Made by a program: the position numbers and the translations under genes
In this document: in pieces, positions 20,957 through 32,940 of the stretch
Layout: each line of letters starts with the position of its first letter
Numbering within the stretch: the first letter of the stretch is position 1
The notes under the pieces: model-generated
What the model was told of the DNA's origin: nothing
What the model saw: the letters and a program-made list of their open reading frames with translations, nothing else
The model's database searches: none
DNA from: Solen grandis
Lineage: Eukaryota; Mollusca; Bivalvia; Adapedonta; Solenidae
Direction of reading: 5' to 3'
Length of the DNA: 64,000 bases
Assembly: GCA_021229015.1 (NCBI GenBank)
Contig: CM037791.1
Coordinates: 55,063,741 to 55,127,740 of the forward strand

Positions 20957-21779
20957 TTCTAAGAGTAGCGTATGAACTTACAACTTCATTCATAACGATA
21001 AAATGACGTCATAGAATTGTTTAATGAGGGTCTCCCAGCAGCCACCTTTACGGTTTAGGCCACATTTGTGCAGACCCCGGGATGTGACCGTCATCCCTAC
21101 CCAAAGTACCTAATTTTAGTCTCCAAACTTGGTCAGTTTTTGAGAAAAAAATACTAATTTGAGTAGTTATTATTATATACAGAGATAATTTTGAGTGCCA
21201 AAAGTTTATTGTCATGAGCCTGATTTTTTGTCAATTTGGACCACCTAAATTGTAGGCTCATGTCCTAGATGAGCTATTTTGTTGTGTTTGTGCTCAGCTG
21301 TGGGTGTTGCCAGGAAAGGCCCGGGACCGCCGCCACTACGACCAAGACCCGGGGTCCCCGGCATGAAGAGGACGTAGGAGGAAGCTCGTCTGATATCGGA
21401 ATTTTGGCAAATATATTGTTCTTGGGTGGATTCAAAAGTAAAATCGGGAATTTTGATATAATACTTATGAAAGTTAGTGAATTTGTGATTCAGACAACAA
21501 CCCAACCCAGACCTTCTATGGGAGTCTCACTGTATCTATACCTACATTTGCGATGTGTTGGTGAGTTGAGAAATGTGGGGATAGAAAGAAGGGAGGAAGA
21601 TAGGAACTTTTTTTTTTTTTTTTTTTTTTTACTTCATGAATAAAATGGGGGCGGATCTTTTGTACATAAAAGGGGATGGGACATGTACAATTGTGAGGGC
21701 TTAAACTATATTATTATACATCTGTAAATTTACAGATCCCAGAGTGCCATACCTTGTTGTATTAAATCAGGGTCTTTCA
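20957..21779. other. non-coding stretch with GC-rich patch
   Basis: Includes a small hairpin GCTCATGTCCTAGATGAGC near 21258, a GC-rich patch 21300-21400 unlike its surroundings, and a T run at 21608-21630. A 124-codon frame at 21269 has no recognisable domain. It may be repeat-derived or an unrecognised 5' exon region; I cannot decide. Confidence 0.4.
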
Positions 21780-22560
21780 AATAGTAAATTTGCTCAATTA
21801 TATCTGATCAAGAAGAAATATTGAATGAAACAAAAATATTTTGAGAATCTTTATAAAGAACAGATAAATAAATGTGAATATAACTTGGAAGATGATTTAA
21901 AGGGTCATGATTTGAAAAAACACAATACCTCTGAAGCAAATGTTTTAGAGGGTCTATTGACTCATGAAGAAGTAACAAATACTTTAAGGAATATGAAAAA
22001 TGACAAAAGTCCTGGATGTGATGGATTTTCTGTTCATTTTTATAAAATGTTTTGGAACAGAATAGGTCATTTTGTAGTAAGGGCCATTAATTATGCTTTC
22101 AAAGCAAACACTTTTTCTAAGAAATATAACTCTTATTCCAAAAGACAATAAACCAAAGCAATATTTAAAAAATTGGAGGCCAATAACATAACTAAATGTC
22201 TTATATAAATTAGCTTCTGGTAGTATTGCAAATAGATTAAAAAATGTGTTAAATATATAAGTAGCAAACGATCAGACAGGATTTGTTAAAAACTGTTACA
22301 TTTAGGAGATTACCAGATTGTTAAATGATGTCATGAAGTACACAGAAGATCATAAGAAACCTCGTCTTATTATGCTCATTGATTTTGAAAAGGCATTTGA
22401 TTCCATATCCTTTAATTTTATTGAAAAAACATTGTCTTTTTTTAATTTTGGTGACTCTTTTAAGACATGGATTAAACTATTTTAATATAATGCAGAAGTT
22501 TGTATACAATTAAATGGTTTTCTGTCAATTTCCTTTACGGCTAATAGAGATTGTCGCCGT
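21780..22560 (+). pseudogene. decayed Tx1/L1-type non-LTR reverse transcriptase fragment
   Basis: Translated pieces give the RT start of the L1/Tx1 group: LTHEEVTNTLRNMKNDKSPG, then DGFSVHFYK, and in other frames NWRPITLLNVLYKLASG, QTGFVKN and LIMLIDFEKAFDSISFNFIE (first catalytic Asp). It carries several stops and frameshifts. It stops at 22560 just where the conserved GCRQGD box should come, so it lacks the FADD box. Dead copy lying upstream of the first recognised host exon. Confidence 0.85.
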
Positions 22561-22713
22561 GAAAAAAAAAGGAAGGGGAAATGTCCAGGTTGTGGAAAAA
22601 CATTCAAATTTACTGGGAGGGGAATTGTCCTGGATTTGTATTGGTGCCATCCCAGCTATAAAATTTTCAAACATAAAAGATTTTTTCTAGGCATAGCAAT
22701 ATTCTTGATATGA
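22549..22713 (+). other. exon-like segment with CxxC...CH motif, unassigned
   Basis: Open frame beginning at the break of the RT fragment: basic stretch, CPGCGKTFKFTGRG, then LYWCHPSYKIFKHKRF, ending at TGA 22711. C-x2-C followed by C-H could be a small zinc-binding module. No clear splice sites border it, so it may be chance or part of another mobile element. Confidence 0.25.
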
Positions 22714-22967
22714 CAGACTTTGCTTCCATAGCTTATAATATCTTTGCTTTGTTTTTTTCCTTCTTTTACCTCATATTGCAGCTGAAGCTGTAAAGCTTAT
22801 TAAAAGATAATTTTGTAAAGTGTATGACTGTCAGATTATTATTGTGGGATTTCAGTATTAACCATTGAAGAGGAACATAATTCTGTCTTAATGTTTTATA
22901 TGATAACAATTATTTATTCATTATAACCAATCATTTCATCCACTATATGTCTCTGTATACATTACAG

Positions 22968-23050
22968 CTTATTCAAAATCACCTCTGAATTGGGATCATG
23001 TCGGGACAGTAGAACATGAGATAAATGCCAATAACAGACTATCTGCTGCT
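22968..23050 (+). CDS. exon A of the C76-like/MULE fusion gene
   Basis: 83-nt exon with acceptor ATTACAG and donor GTAAGT. Only one frame is open (YSKSPLNWDHVGTVEHEINA...); it begins with two bases of a split codon and ends on a codon boundary, which matches the next exon. No domain recognised. At least one earlier exon with the start codon must exist; none was identified. Confidence 0.55.
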
Positions 23051-23399
23051 GTAAGTTTAACATATTACATTCACATTTACTGCAATAAGAGACTATGAAA
23101 AACAATGTCCACCTTCCATCAAATTTGTCAACTGTCTTAATTGTGGATAATATTTCAACACAATTTACTGTAGATTATAGCAGTGTGGTGGCAGAAATCA
23201 TTAAATTGAAATTTCCTTATAATCTAAATCTGCAATAAACTTTAGCCATGCATATTTTCAAATTTTATATTTAACTATCAAGTATAGAAACACTCTTTTT
23301 AACTGGAAGGTGATAATGATGATATGAACTGAAAAAATAAGACATTATTGATACAGATGACCCCTATTTTGGGATGAATGATCTTTTCTGTTTATTTAG

Positions 23400-23633
23400 A
23401 ATTTAGGTCAACAATCTAAGCCAGACCAACAGCCTTTCTGCCAGTCTCAGCAGCAGCAGCAGCAACATCAATATGTTCAGCAAGGACAGCCGCAACAGTT
23501 GGAAGAATTTCCAGCAGGGTTTTCAACTGGACAACAACAACAAAGTCATACTGGAAATTACCAGCAGTATCATGGCTCCCAGTATCATCAGCCAGTGGTC
23601 AACTCACCACAAGCTAGTCAGCAACAATATCCG
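23400..23633 (+). CDS. exon B, Gln-rich
   Basis: 234 nt, acceptor TTTATTTAG, donor GTAAAG, phase 0 at both ends. Encodes 78 residues that are strongly Gln/Ser/His/Tyr-rich (runs of Q at 23447-23467, QYHQPVVNSPQAS). Low-complexity, prion-like or activator-like composition. It joins in frame to exons A and C. Confidence 0.65.
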
Positions 23634-24067
23634 GTAAAGTGCTTTGAATTTAATTCTAGCCAACTTTCAAAGGCTTTCTATATAGCTTATTTGAAAAGAA
23701 TGAGGAATTTTCATTCAGAGTAATGTTTTACACATGATTGTTGTATTAAGATTTGACTAAGATTTAAGCAGTGTACTTTGCTCAATAAACATAAATGCAG
23801 CCTACAAACTACCATTGTATGTTTACTTTTTTCCTACTTTGTAAAATTACCAAGCTGTCACTTCATAGTGGGAATGTCATGAGTTCCAGCCCTACCATGT
23901 TGTATTTAGACAAAACTGCTTAAGTCGGCATAACCACTATTTCATCTATGCTGTTTCCATGTGGAAGAGTCTTGAAAATGATTCATATAAGTTCTACGAA
24001 CTGGTTTTTCTAAAATTTTAATGAAAATAGCTATTTGAGTATATAATAAGATCTATTGCCTATACAG

Positions 24068-24254
24068 GTTGAACAACAACAGGAAGGGTTGCAGTATGTC
24101 AAATACCAGAATTCCCATCAGGGCTCACAGAGTCAGTCCCGGTTGCAAGGGGCTCCAAGTTATCAGGGGAGCCACGGTCAGCAGACAGTTTTCCCACCAC
24201 AGAAAGGTCAGAGTCTGTCACAAACTGGTTTTCAACAACAGCTGTCAGGTCAAG
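24068..24254 (+). CDS. exon C, Gln-rich
   Basis: 187 nt, acceptor TATACAG, donor GTTAGT, starts in phase 0 and leaves one base. Encodes 62 Gln/Gly/Ser-rich residues (VEQQQEGLQYVKYQN, PPQKGQSLSQTGFQQQLSGQ). Its end phase does not fit the coding frame of exon D, so an exon is missing between them or exon D carries a frameshift. Confidence 0.65.
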
Positions 24255-24435
24255 GTTAGTTAAAACAGTTTCTTTCAAACAATATACTTGTATAAAACAA
24301 TAGGGTTATTATAATATAGGCGTGATCTCAGAAGCTGTATTGGACTCGGGTGGATTTAGCCAGATCTGATCACACGAAAGTGCAATCCGACCTGGCAAAA
24401 TACAAGAGAGCCAAATACAAAATCCCAGATCTAGC

Positions 24436-25000
24436 TACTTTTGTTATTACTATTTTTGTGTCGCCTCCATGGAGTAGTTGCGACATATAGGGATCACTTC
24501 TCCTTCATCTGTCCATCTAAGCAAACCAGAGTATGCTTGTTGGGTATCAAGAACAATAGGTACCAGTTAATTCTATTCATTCCGTCAGTACTGCTGGGTA
24601 CTTTTATGGTCATATTGGGTACTTTAAACAAAAGAAGTACCCAATATGTGTCCTCTCGTTAGTATGTCCGTCTGTCTGTTCATCTGTCCATCCGCCACAA
24701 AACTTTTACCACTACTCCTCATAAACTACTGGTGCAATTTCATCCAAACTTTACAGGAATGATCAGTACCAAGTCTAGTTGCATATCATCAGCTTTTCAT
24801 GGTTCAATAATTTTTGTCAGAGTTATGGCCCTTTAATTATTATTATTTTTAGGATTTTCTGCCCAATGTATGGAATTATTTTCTATCAATTCATATTTCT
24901 AAAATTAACTTTTCTACTATACATATATAAATATCAGGCTTCTCCCTTCAGAACAAGTGACTTCAGTTGCAACACATGGGACCTCTATGCATATTTTTTG
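24436..25000 (+). repeat. remnants of hairpin-started repeats (GTCGCCTCC type and GGGTACTT type)
   Basis: GTCGCCTCCATGGAGTAGTTGCGAC near 24459 and GGGTACTTTAAACAAAAGAAGTACCC near 24608 are hairpins, each followed by Y-rich GTCCGTCTGTC-like tracts. Further on come CATCCAAACTTTACAGGAATG and CAGAGTTATGGCCCTTTAAT. These look like truncated relatives of the cassettes that fill this intron. Confidence 0.55.
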
Positions 25001-25017
25001 TTTGTTATGTTTATTAG

Positions 25018-26430
25018 GACTTTCTGCCCTTTCGGCAGCATGTCCTATTGGGTTTGTTATGTTTATTATTATTCTTTTCTTCCTCCCAAACTAGGCGTTT
25101 ATTTAAGTAAGTTGCCATGGTCCCAGGATAATGAAAATTTTATGGCATATTAGTCATGTGGGGGGATTTTGATTTCTATGATTTTCATATGCCTATGACC
25201 TCATATGACGTCACAATTGATATTGGCTACAACAGTTTGTACACTGTCTACAGCCATTGTTAATAAATAATGGACTGATTTTCATCAAATTTTCACAGAA
25301 AGTGTATATTAGGTTCTAGTTGTGCATCCCGTTATTCGTTTTTCAAAATTTGAAAAGTCCAAAGTGCTATGGCCAAACCTAGATTCAAACCAAGGACGTC
25401 AATTTATAAATGCTTATAAATTGGGTTCTATTTGAGATAGAAAGTTGATATTTGGTCAGTTTAAAGGTCTCTGTTTGTCTAAAACATTTTGTGAAAATGA
25501 ATGTCAAATGACGTCATTGTATGACGTCATTGTATGAAAATTTATTTCTAATATTAATAAGAAAATTTCTATATGTTGAAATTGTTGAAGGGCAATGAAA
25601 ATTTAATGACTTCTGATTTAGATGCTGAAATTTTGATTGAATCGATTTTCATAAGCCTATGATGTCATATGACACCAAACTTGAAATTGGCTACGAAAGT
25701 TTGTACGCATTCCAGAGCCATTATCAGTGGGCCGATTTTCATAAAATTTCAACAGAATGTTAATATTAGGTTCTTATTGTGCATCCCTGTGCCCGTTCTT
25801 CAAAATTCGAAAAGTCCAAGGATGTATGGCAAATCCAAGATTCGAACCACGGACGTTAATTTTTAAATGCTTATAAGATCGGTCCTGTTTGAGATAGAAA
25901 GTTGATATTTGATCAGTATGTAGGTCTGTGGGTGTCTTAAACATTTTGTGAAAATAAACATCATATGACGTCACGTGACGTCATTATATGAAAATGTATT
26001 TCTAATAAGATAATTTTTATATGTTGAAATTGTCAAAGGGCCTTGAAAATTTAATGACATATTCTTCAGACGTGAAAATTTTGAAATTAATGATTATCAA
26101 AGGCCTAGTCACATTAGAAATTGGCTACAAAAGTTTGTACATGGTTCCGAGCCATTATTGATGAACCGATTTGCATCAAATTTTCACAGAATATGTTATT
26201 AAGTTTAAGTTGTTCATCCCGGTACCTGTTTTTCATAAATTGAAAAGACCAAGGTTTAATGGCGAATCCAAGATTCGAACCAAGGACATCTAATTTAATA
26301 TGTTTATACAGTCGATCCTATATGGGATACAAAGTTGATATTTTGTCATTGAATATGTCTCTGGGTCACAATTGACATTGGCTTCAAATATGTATATTAC
26401 AAATGTTGCAGAAAGCCCTATCATTCGTAT
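25018..26430 (+). repeat. tandem cassette E1 (GGACTTTCTGCC type, CRE-palindrome units)
   Basis: Starts with the hairpin GGACTTTCTGCC...GGCAGCATGTCC and contains about three degenerate ~450-bp units. Unit landmarks are a TGACGTCA-rich block, CAAAATTYGAAAAGTCCAA, AGATTCGAACCAAGGAC, and TTGATATTTGGTCAGT. An inverted, better-kept copy is at 50930-52912. Confidence 0.75.
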
Positions 26431-26449
26431 CAACAAATGACATCTTGTT

Positions 26450-27470
26450 CTTTAGCTCGCCGGGAAAAAGACAAAATCCGCTAATATTTTACATAGTTAT
26501 GGCCCCTTTTCGACCTAGAATTTGTAAAAAACACCTTGTCCATGCAATTACTCTAGAACAGATAGACAGATTTGAATAATTTTTGGTACACATGTTTATA
26601 TCAATAAAATGAAGTTCAAGTTAGATGTTGGACAAAATTGGCTTATTTTTGACATAGTAAACTTATGGCCCCATTTTTACTTAGAATTTGTTAAAAAAAA
26701 AACAACCTTGTCCATGTGTTGACTCCTGCATAGATTGACATGTTTAAAAAGTTATTTGTACTCATGTTTATTCCAATGAAATGAAGGTCAAGTTCGATGT
26801 TGGACAAAATCCGCAATTTTTTGACATAGTTATGGCCCCTTTTCGACTTAAAATTTGTAAAAACACCTTGTCCAGCAATACTCTGAACAGATAGACAGAT
26901 TGAATAATTTTTGGTACACATGTTTATATAAATAAAATGAAAGTCAAGTTCGATGTTTGACAAAATCCGCTATTTTTTTACATAGTTATGGCCCCTTTTC
27001 GACCTAGAATTTGTAAAAAACACCTTGTCCATGCAATTACTCTAGAACAGATAGACAGATTTGAATAATTTTTGGTACACATGTTTATATCAATAAAATG
27101 AAGTTCAAGTTAGATGTTGGACAAAATCGGCTTATTTTTGACATAGTAAACTTATGGCCCCTTTTTTACTTAGAATTTGTTAAAAAAAAAAAAACCTTGT
27201 CCATGTGTTGACTCCTGCATAGATTGACATGTTTAAAAAATTATTCGGACTCATGTTTATTCCAATGAAATGAAGGTCAAGTTTGACATAGGACAAAAGC
27301 CGTACATTTTTTACATAGTTATGACCCCTAATCAACTGAGAACTTGCACAAAAAATCATTTTGTTGGTGTAATTACTCATAAATAGGTTGACACTTTTCA
27401 GGAATGTTTGTCCCTCAAGTTTATCATGATGAGATGAAGGTCTTGTTTGATTTTTAGCAGCATCAATAAT
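26450..27470 (+). repeat. tandem minisatellite F (TAGTTATGGCCCC units)
   Basis: About six units of ~160 bp: CATAGTTATGGCCCCTTTTC, AATTTGTAAAAAACACCTTG, ACAGATAGACAG, GTACACATGTTTAT, AATGAAGTTCAAGTT. A higher-order duplication is visible: 26500-26690 recurs almost unchanged at 26990-27180. Confidence 0.75.
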
Positions 27471-27474
27471 TTTT

Positions 27475-28165
27475 AGCTCACCTGAGCACGTGTGCTCAGG
27501 ATGAGCTATCAGGATCGATGAATGTCCGTCGTCCGTCCGTCGTCCTTAATTAGTTTGTTTGCACTCTAGCCTCTTCATTTTTTAAGCAATCATTTTCAAA
27601 CTTTATGACAATGTTTATAACCATAAAATCTCGGCTAAGTTTGATTATGGCTGAAATTGGTCCATTAGGTCAGGAGTTACGCCCCTTTTAATATTGAAAA
27701 AAGCCAGATTTCACTTTGTTTGCACTCTAGCATCTTCATTTTTTAAGCAATTGCCTTCAAACTTTATGACAATGTTTATAACCATAAAATCTCGACTTAG
27801 TTTGACTTAAGTCAAAATTGGACCATTAAGTTGGGGTTATGCCCCTTTCAATGCTAAAAGGGTTATATTTCACATTGTTTGCCTTCTAGCACTTTATTTC
27901 TTACCCAATCATCTCTAAAATTTGTGACAATGTTAAGTGTCATAAAATATGAAATTTGGCTGATATTTGCCATTAGGACAGGAGTTATGCCCCTTTTGAA
28001 ATGATAAAAATGGCTTATTTGGCTTTGTTTGCACTCTAAGAAATTTCTGAAAACCTCACTGTTTACGCCTTAGCATCTCTATTTCTATAGCAGTATGTTT
28101 AGCATGTTTTGCATTGAAGGCTATTTATGTCAGGTGAGCGATTTAGGGCAATCATGGCCCTCTTG
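27475..28165 (+). repeat. cassette A2 (AGCTCACC type)
   Basis: Same 5' hairpin, GTCCGTC tract and 3' end (CAGGTGAGCGATTTAGGG...CATGGCCCTCTTG) as A1. It has about four ~150-bp units related to those of A1 and A4. 691 bp. Confidence 0.8.
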
Positions 28166-28301
28166 TTTGACACAGTTATAGCCACTTTTTGACTTAGATT
28201 TTGGTGGGGGGGGGGGGGGAACAATGCAAAAAAATTGTTCATGCTAGCTTGCGGTGATCTCGTTTTTATTTTTTATTTTTTTATTTATTCATTTATTTTT
28301 T

Positions 28302-29222
28302 AGCTCACCTGAGCATAGCTCAGGGTGAGCTTTTGGGATACTTGATTGTCCGTCGTCCGTCGTCAGTCGTCCGTCAACAATTTTGATGTTTACACACTAG
28401 AGGCCACAATTTTGATCCAATCTTCCTCAAACTTGGTCAAAATATTTTTTGGATGATACCTTGAACCCTTTCAAAAATGGGTCAGGTTGGATCAAAAAGT
28501 AGGTCAGTAGGTCAAATCTTAGAAAGATCTTGTTTACACACTAGAGGCCACAATTTTGATCCAATCTTCCTCAAACTTGGTCAGAATGTTTGTCTTGATG
28601 ATATCTTGAACCCTTTCGACAATGGGTCAGGTTGGATCAAAAAGTAGGTCAGTAGGTCAAATCTTAGAAAAATCTTGTTTACACACTAGAGGCCACAATT
28701 TTGATCCAATCTTCTTCAAACTTGGTCAGAATGTTTGTCTTGATGATATCTTGAACCCTTTTGAAAATGGGTCAGGTTGGATCAAAAAGTAGGTCAGTAG
28801 GTTAAATCTTAGAAAAATCTTGTTTACACACTAGAGGCTACAATTTTAATCCAATCTTCCTCAAACTTGGTCAGAATGTTTGTCTTGATGATATCTCGAA
28901 CCAGTTCGAAAATAGGCCGGGCTGGACTGAAAAGTAGGTCAATAGGTCAAATCTTAGAAAAATCTTGTTTACACACTAAAGGCCACAGTTCAGGAGTTAT
29001 GTACCTTTTAATGTTTAAATTTGTGTGTTAAAGCAATACTATCTCTCAGTCAAGTATGACTTCAAATTTTAACCACAGGCACTGTTTTGTTCATTGAACT
29101 GAAATGATGTCATAGATTATGTATTCTGACAGTACAACTTGTACAGGCAATTATGTAACTTGTACAGGCAATGAAGGCAATTTTTTCAGGTGAGCGTCTT
29201 TAGGGCCATCTTGGCCCTCTTG
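28302..29222 (+). repeat. cassette A3 (AGCTCACC ends, unrelated core)
   Basis: 5' hairpin AGCTCACCTGAGC/GCTCAGGGTGAGCT, (CGTCCGTCGT)n tract, and 3' CAGGTGAGC plus hairpin AGGGCCATCTTGGCCCT-CTTG as in A1/A2. The core is four ~153-bp units of a different sequence: ACACACTAGAGGCCACAATT, AAACTTGGTCAGAATGTTTG, AAAAGTAGGTCAGTAGGTCA. Confidence 0.85.
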
Positions 29223-29224
29223 TT

Positions 29225-30282
29225 ATACCCCCCCGCAACGAAGTTAGGGGGGGGTATACTGGAATCAGGTTGTCCGTCCGTCCGTCCGTCCGTCTGTAGA
29301 CACAAAATTCTGCGGACTACTCCTCCTAAACTTCTGGAAGGATTTTGATGAAACTTGCTGGCAATGATCCTTAGACATTGTATTAGCGCGTTATCTATAT
29401 AGCATTGAGTTACCTCCCCTATTTACCAAGTTATGCCCCTTTGATGATTTTTGCATTACAAACTTCTGCGGACTACTCCCCTAAACTACTGGAAGGATTT
29501 TAATGAACTTGCTGCAATGATCCTTAGACATTGTAAGCGCGTTATCTATATACATTTGGTTACCTCCCCTATTTACCAATTTATGCCCCTTTGATGATTT
29601 TTGCATTACAAACTTCTGCGGACTACTCCTTCTAAACTACTGGAAGGATTTTGATGAAACTTGCTGGCAATGATCCTTAGACATTGTATAAGCGCGTTAT
29701 CTATATATCATTTGGTTACCTCCCCTATTTACCAATTTATGCCCCTTTGATGATTTTTGCATTACAAACTTCTGCGGACTACTCCGCCTAAACTACTGGA
29801 AGGATTTTAATGATACTTGCTGTCAATGATCCTTAGACATTGTAGCAGCGCGTTATCTATATAGCATTGAGTTACCTCCCCTATTCACCAAGTTATGCCC
29901 CTTTGATGATTTTTGCATTACAAACTTCTGCGGACTACTCCGCCTAAACTACTGGAAGGATTTTAATGATACTTGCTGTCAATGATCCTTAGACATTGTA
30001 GCAGCGCTTTTTCTATATAACATTGGGTTACCCCCCCCCCTCCCCCTGTTTTAAAGATATGTCCCTTTGATGGTATTTTTTAATCTTAATGATATTTATC
30101 CATAGACATAGGTATATCCATAGGTATGTGTTACAAAGGAATTTCCATGTAGTTGGCACATATGTCCTCTGTATATTAAGATGGAGTGTTGCATACAAGA
30201 ATTCTGATTTCATGCTCCAAAGCCATGTTTGACAAAAACACTTGCGGGGGGGTATTAGTAAGCCCTTAGGCGACAGTTCTAG
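29225..30282 (+). repeat. cassette B1 (TATACCCCC type)
   Basis: Starts TATACCCCCCCGCAACG, with a hairpin to GGGGGGGGTATA, then (GTCC)n. The core is five ~140-bp units (TGCGGACTACTCC, CTGGAAGGATTTTGATGAAA, AGTTATGCCCCTTTGATGAT). It ends with TTGCGGGGGGGTA, the exact inverse of the start, then AAGCCCTTAGGCGACAGTTCTAG-TT. It abuts cassette A3 with a shared TT. Confidence 0.85.
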
Positions 30283-31336
30283 TTTACCTTATAATATTGC
30301 ATATGCACACACCAGAGCTGTCTGACATTCAGAATAATTTGACAGTATATACAAAATCGTTCAGTTGAAAAATCAAATGTTTAATTCTAGGATTCTAGGA
30401 AAAGAAAAAACTCAAATGGGTTTTCAGTGGTTTAATTTCAGTGACTTTTTTAGCGCTCTGGGAAAGTGGCCTGTTCGGCGAGCTTTATTGTCTTCTGACA
30501 ATTTCTTGTTTGTCTGGACTACTCCTTTTTTGAATTTAAAAATTTAATGAAAATTTACAGGATTGATTGAGAGGTCAAGTACTTGTGCATAACATGAGCT
30601 CTTTGCTTGAATAATTTTTGGCTGAGTTATTGCCCTTGAATTAAAACGTGTTTTTTATGTTGCCAGTTACACAGAAGTTTGTCTGGATTACTCCTCAGCA
30701 TCAAAGCTTTAGGGGAATGATCAATACCATGTCTAGTGCATCCCATCAACATTTTTTAGTTCATTGATTTTTGTCAGAGTTTTTGCCCTTTGATGATTTT
30801 AATTTGGAAATTTGTCTGGACTAATCCTGTTACAACACTAATGCAATTTCAATGAAACCTTACAGGATGGATTGATAACTCAAATTCTTGTGCATATTAC
30901 ACAGGTTGTTTTGGTTTCAAGAATGATTTTGTACACAGTAGCTGCAACATGTAATTGGCCTTCATGAGGCTACACATGTCATCACTGATGGTCATTGTAT
31001 ATACTGAACCATTCAGTTTGTTGTTTTGTTATCAATGAAATCTTCAATGTTTGTTGATGTTGAAGTAGAATCTGAGTGTACTTAATGTGTGTGCTAGTTA
31101 TTGAATGGTGTCAGTTCATGCATATTAAATGGAATAAGCCTGGGAACATACCATACAAAAGGTTATTTCTGTCTGTTCATATTTACTTGTGGTGTACATT
31201 TAGCCATATTGTCAGAGTTTATATAGGTATATATAATAAATACAATTAATTTACAAAAACATATACAATATGAAAGAAAAAAAGTATCCAAGATGGGAAA
31301 AAGCTTAGAGCTTGTAAAGGTCTTTTCCTATTATAG
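30283..31336. other. intron sequence with degenerate repeat units
   Basis: Contains eroded units with TTTGTCTGGACTACTCCT, TTACAGGATTGATTGA and GAGTTATTGCCCTTGAATT, related to the cassettes around it. No coding evidence until the splice acceptor at 31336. Confidence 0.5.
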
Positions 31337-31527
31337 GTCAAGTTCAACAGCTGACAGTTTACAACAACGACAACCATTAGGCCTAGGCCAACCAGCTGTT
31401 GTAGCACAGACGGGTCAGGTGCAGCAGCCGATCTTTACTCAAACACCAACAAAGTCTCCAGTTGAGAAAGATGTGCAACCAGAAGAGTTTACAAGATCAC
31501 AAGAAATGGAAGAAGAAATAACATTAG
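31337..31527 (+). CDS. exon D, Gln/Pro-rich then acidic
   Basis: 191 nt, acceptor CCTATTATAG, donor GTAATA. The coding frame gives SSSTADSLQQRQPLGLGQPA, a TGQVQQPIFTQTPTKSPVEK stretch and an acidic end (EFTRSQEMEEEITL). It needs two incoming bases but exon C leaves one. Read directly from exon C it starts GQVQQLTV, a natural continuation, but soon hits TAG. It leaves one base, which fits exon E. Confidence 0.6.
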
Positions 31528-31894
31528 GTAATATGATGTGATGCAATGGAAAAAAAAGATTCAGAAAATAGCCTGCATTGGAAAAAGGAATTGCAATTGG
31601 CAGATTGAGTCTTATTTAGTTTATATATAGTAAATAGTTTTATAAATATGAATCTCTATCAAACTTTGTATGCATCATTATTATGTAGTCTTCTCTCAAT
31701 TTTGTTCAAATGATTCAACTTGGCCACTTTTAGGAGTCCCTAGAGCTAGAAAATAACAACATTTACCTATAAATGACTTATTGTCATGAACTGATTGATG
31801 GATCTTCATCAAACTTGGTTTCCAGCATTATTATATAGTCCTCTCGCAGTTCTGTTCAAATGATTGAGAGCTCATACCTCTTAACAACCTTTTT

Positions 31895-32606
31895 AGCTCA
31901 CCTGAGCACTTGTGCTCAGGATAAGCTATTAGGATTGATGCATGTCTGTTCGTCCGTCCGTATGTCCGTCTGTCGTCCATAATTAGTTTGTTTCCACTCT
32001 AGCATCTTCATTTTTTTAGCAATTGCCTTCAAACTTTATGACAATGTTTATAACCATAAAATCTCGGCAAAGTTTGATTATGGCTGAAATTGGACCATCA
32101 GGTCAGAAGTTACGCCCCTGAAAAAAGCCAGATTGCACTTTGTTTGCACTCTAGCATCTTCATTTTTTAAGCAATTGCCTTCAAACTTAATGACAATGTT
32201 TATAACCATAAAATCTCGCCTTAGTACTATTATAGTCAAAAACGGATCATTAAGTCAGGGGTTATGCCCCTTTCAATGCTAAAAAAGGCTATATTTCACT
32301 TTGTTTGCCTTCTAGCATTTTTATTTCTAAACCAATCATCTCTAAAAAAAAATGTGATAATGTTAAGTGTCATAAAAAAAAAATTAATTTCAGCTGATAT
32401 TTGCCCATTTGGACAGGAGTTATTCCCCTTTTGAAATGATGAAAACGGCTGATTTCACTTGTTTGCATTCTAAGAAATTTCTGAAAAACTCAAAGTTCAC
32501 TGTTTATGACTCAGCATCTTTATTTCTAAAGCAGTATGTTTAGCATGTTTGGCATTGAAGGCTATTTATCTCAGTTGAGCGATTTAGGGCCATCATGGCC
32601 CTCTTG
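31895..32606 (+). repeat. cassette A4 (AGCTCACC type)
   Basis: Same ends as A1-A3 with a well-kept 3' hairpin AGGGCCATCATGGCCCT followed by CTTG-TT. The core units match those of A2. 712 bp. Confidence 0.82.
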
Positions 32607-32655
32607 TTTCTTAAATCGACTGATAAATCTTCACCAAGTGTTGACTGAAGCATAC

Positions 32656-32693
32656 TTCAAATGAGCGATCTTAGGGCCATGATGGCCCTCTTG
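32656..32693 (+). repeat. 3' end fragment of an AGCTCACC-type cassette
   Basis: Only AATGAGCGATCTTAGGGCCATGATGGCCCTCTTG-type sequence remains, with its perfect hairpin AGGGCCATGATGGCCCT; no core is present. Confidence 0.75.
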
Positions 32694-32940
32694 TTCAAAA
32701 ATACCCTTTGACAGCACAAGACCAATATCATTTAGCTTTGGTATTTAGCATCACCAAGGAGACCTTTAAATGTTTTCAACTTTAAAACTATGCCTGCAAA
32801 TTAAACCATTTCAAAAACCGTTCCTATTAGACCATCACTACCATAAGTATGTACATTTTGCGTACTTGTTTCAAACTAAAGCATAAATATGATTTCTAAA
32901 TGGTTAATCATTATACTTATTTTGTTGTTTAACTTTACAG

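Noticed and set aside
21269..21643. 124-codon ORF and its minus-strand partner at 21245-21505
   Set aside because: No recognisable domain, ends in a poly-Phe from a T run, and both strands are open because of a local GC-rich patch.
25204..26000. Possible CRISPR-like regular array
   Set aside because: The period is ~450 bp with no short repeat/unique spacer structure; it is a tandem minisatellite in animal DNA.
29225..30282. B1 as a canonical Helitron because it ends CTAG before T
   Set aside because: The hairpin before CTAG is only a few bases, the 5' end is not TC, and the AGCTCACC family ends CTTG, so only a Helentron-like architecture is suggested, not a firm assignment.
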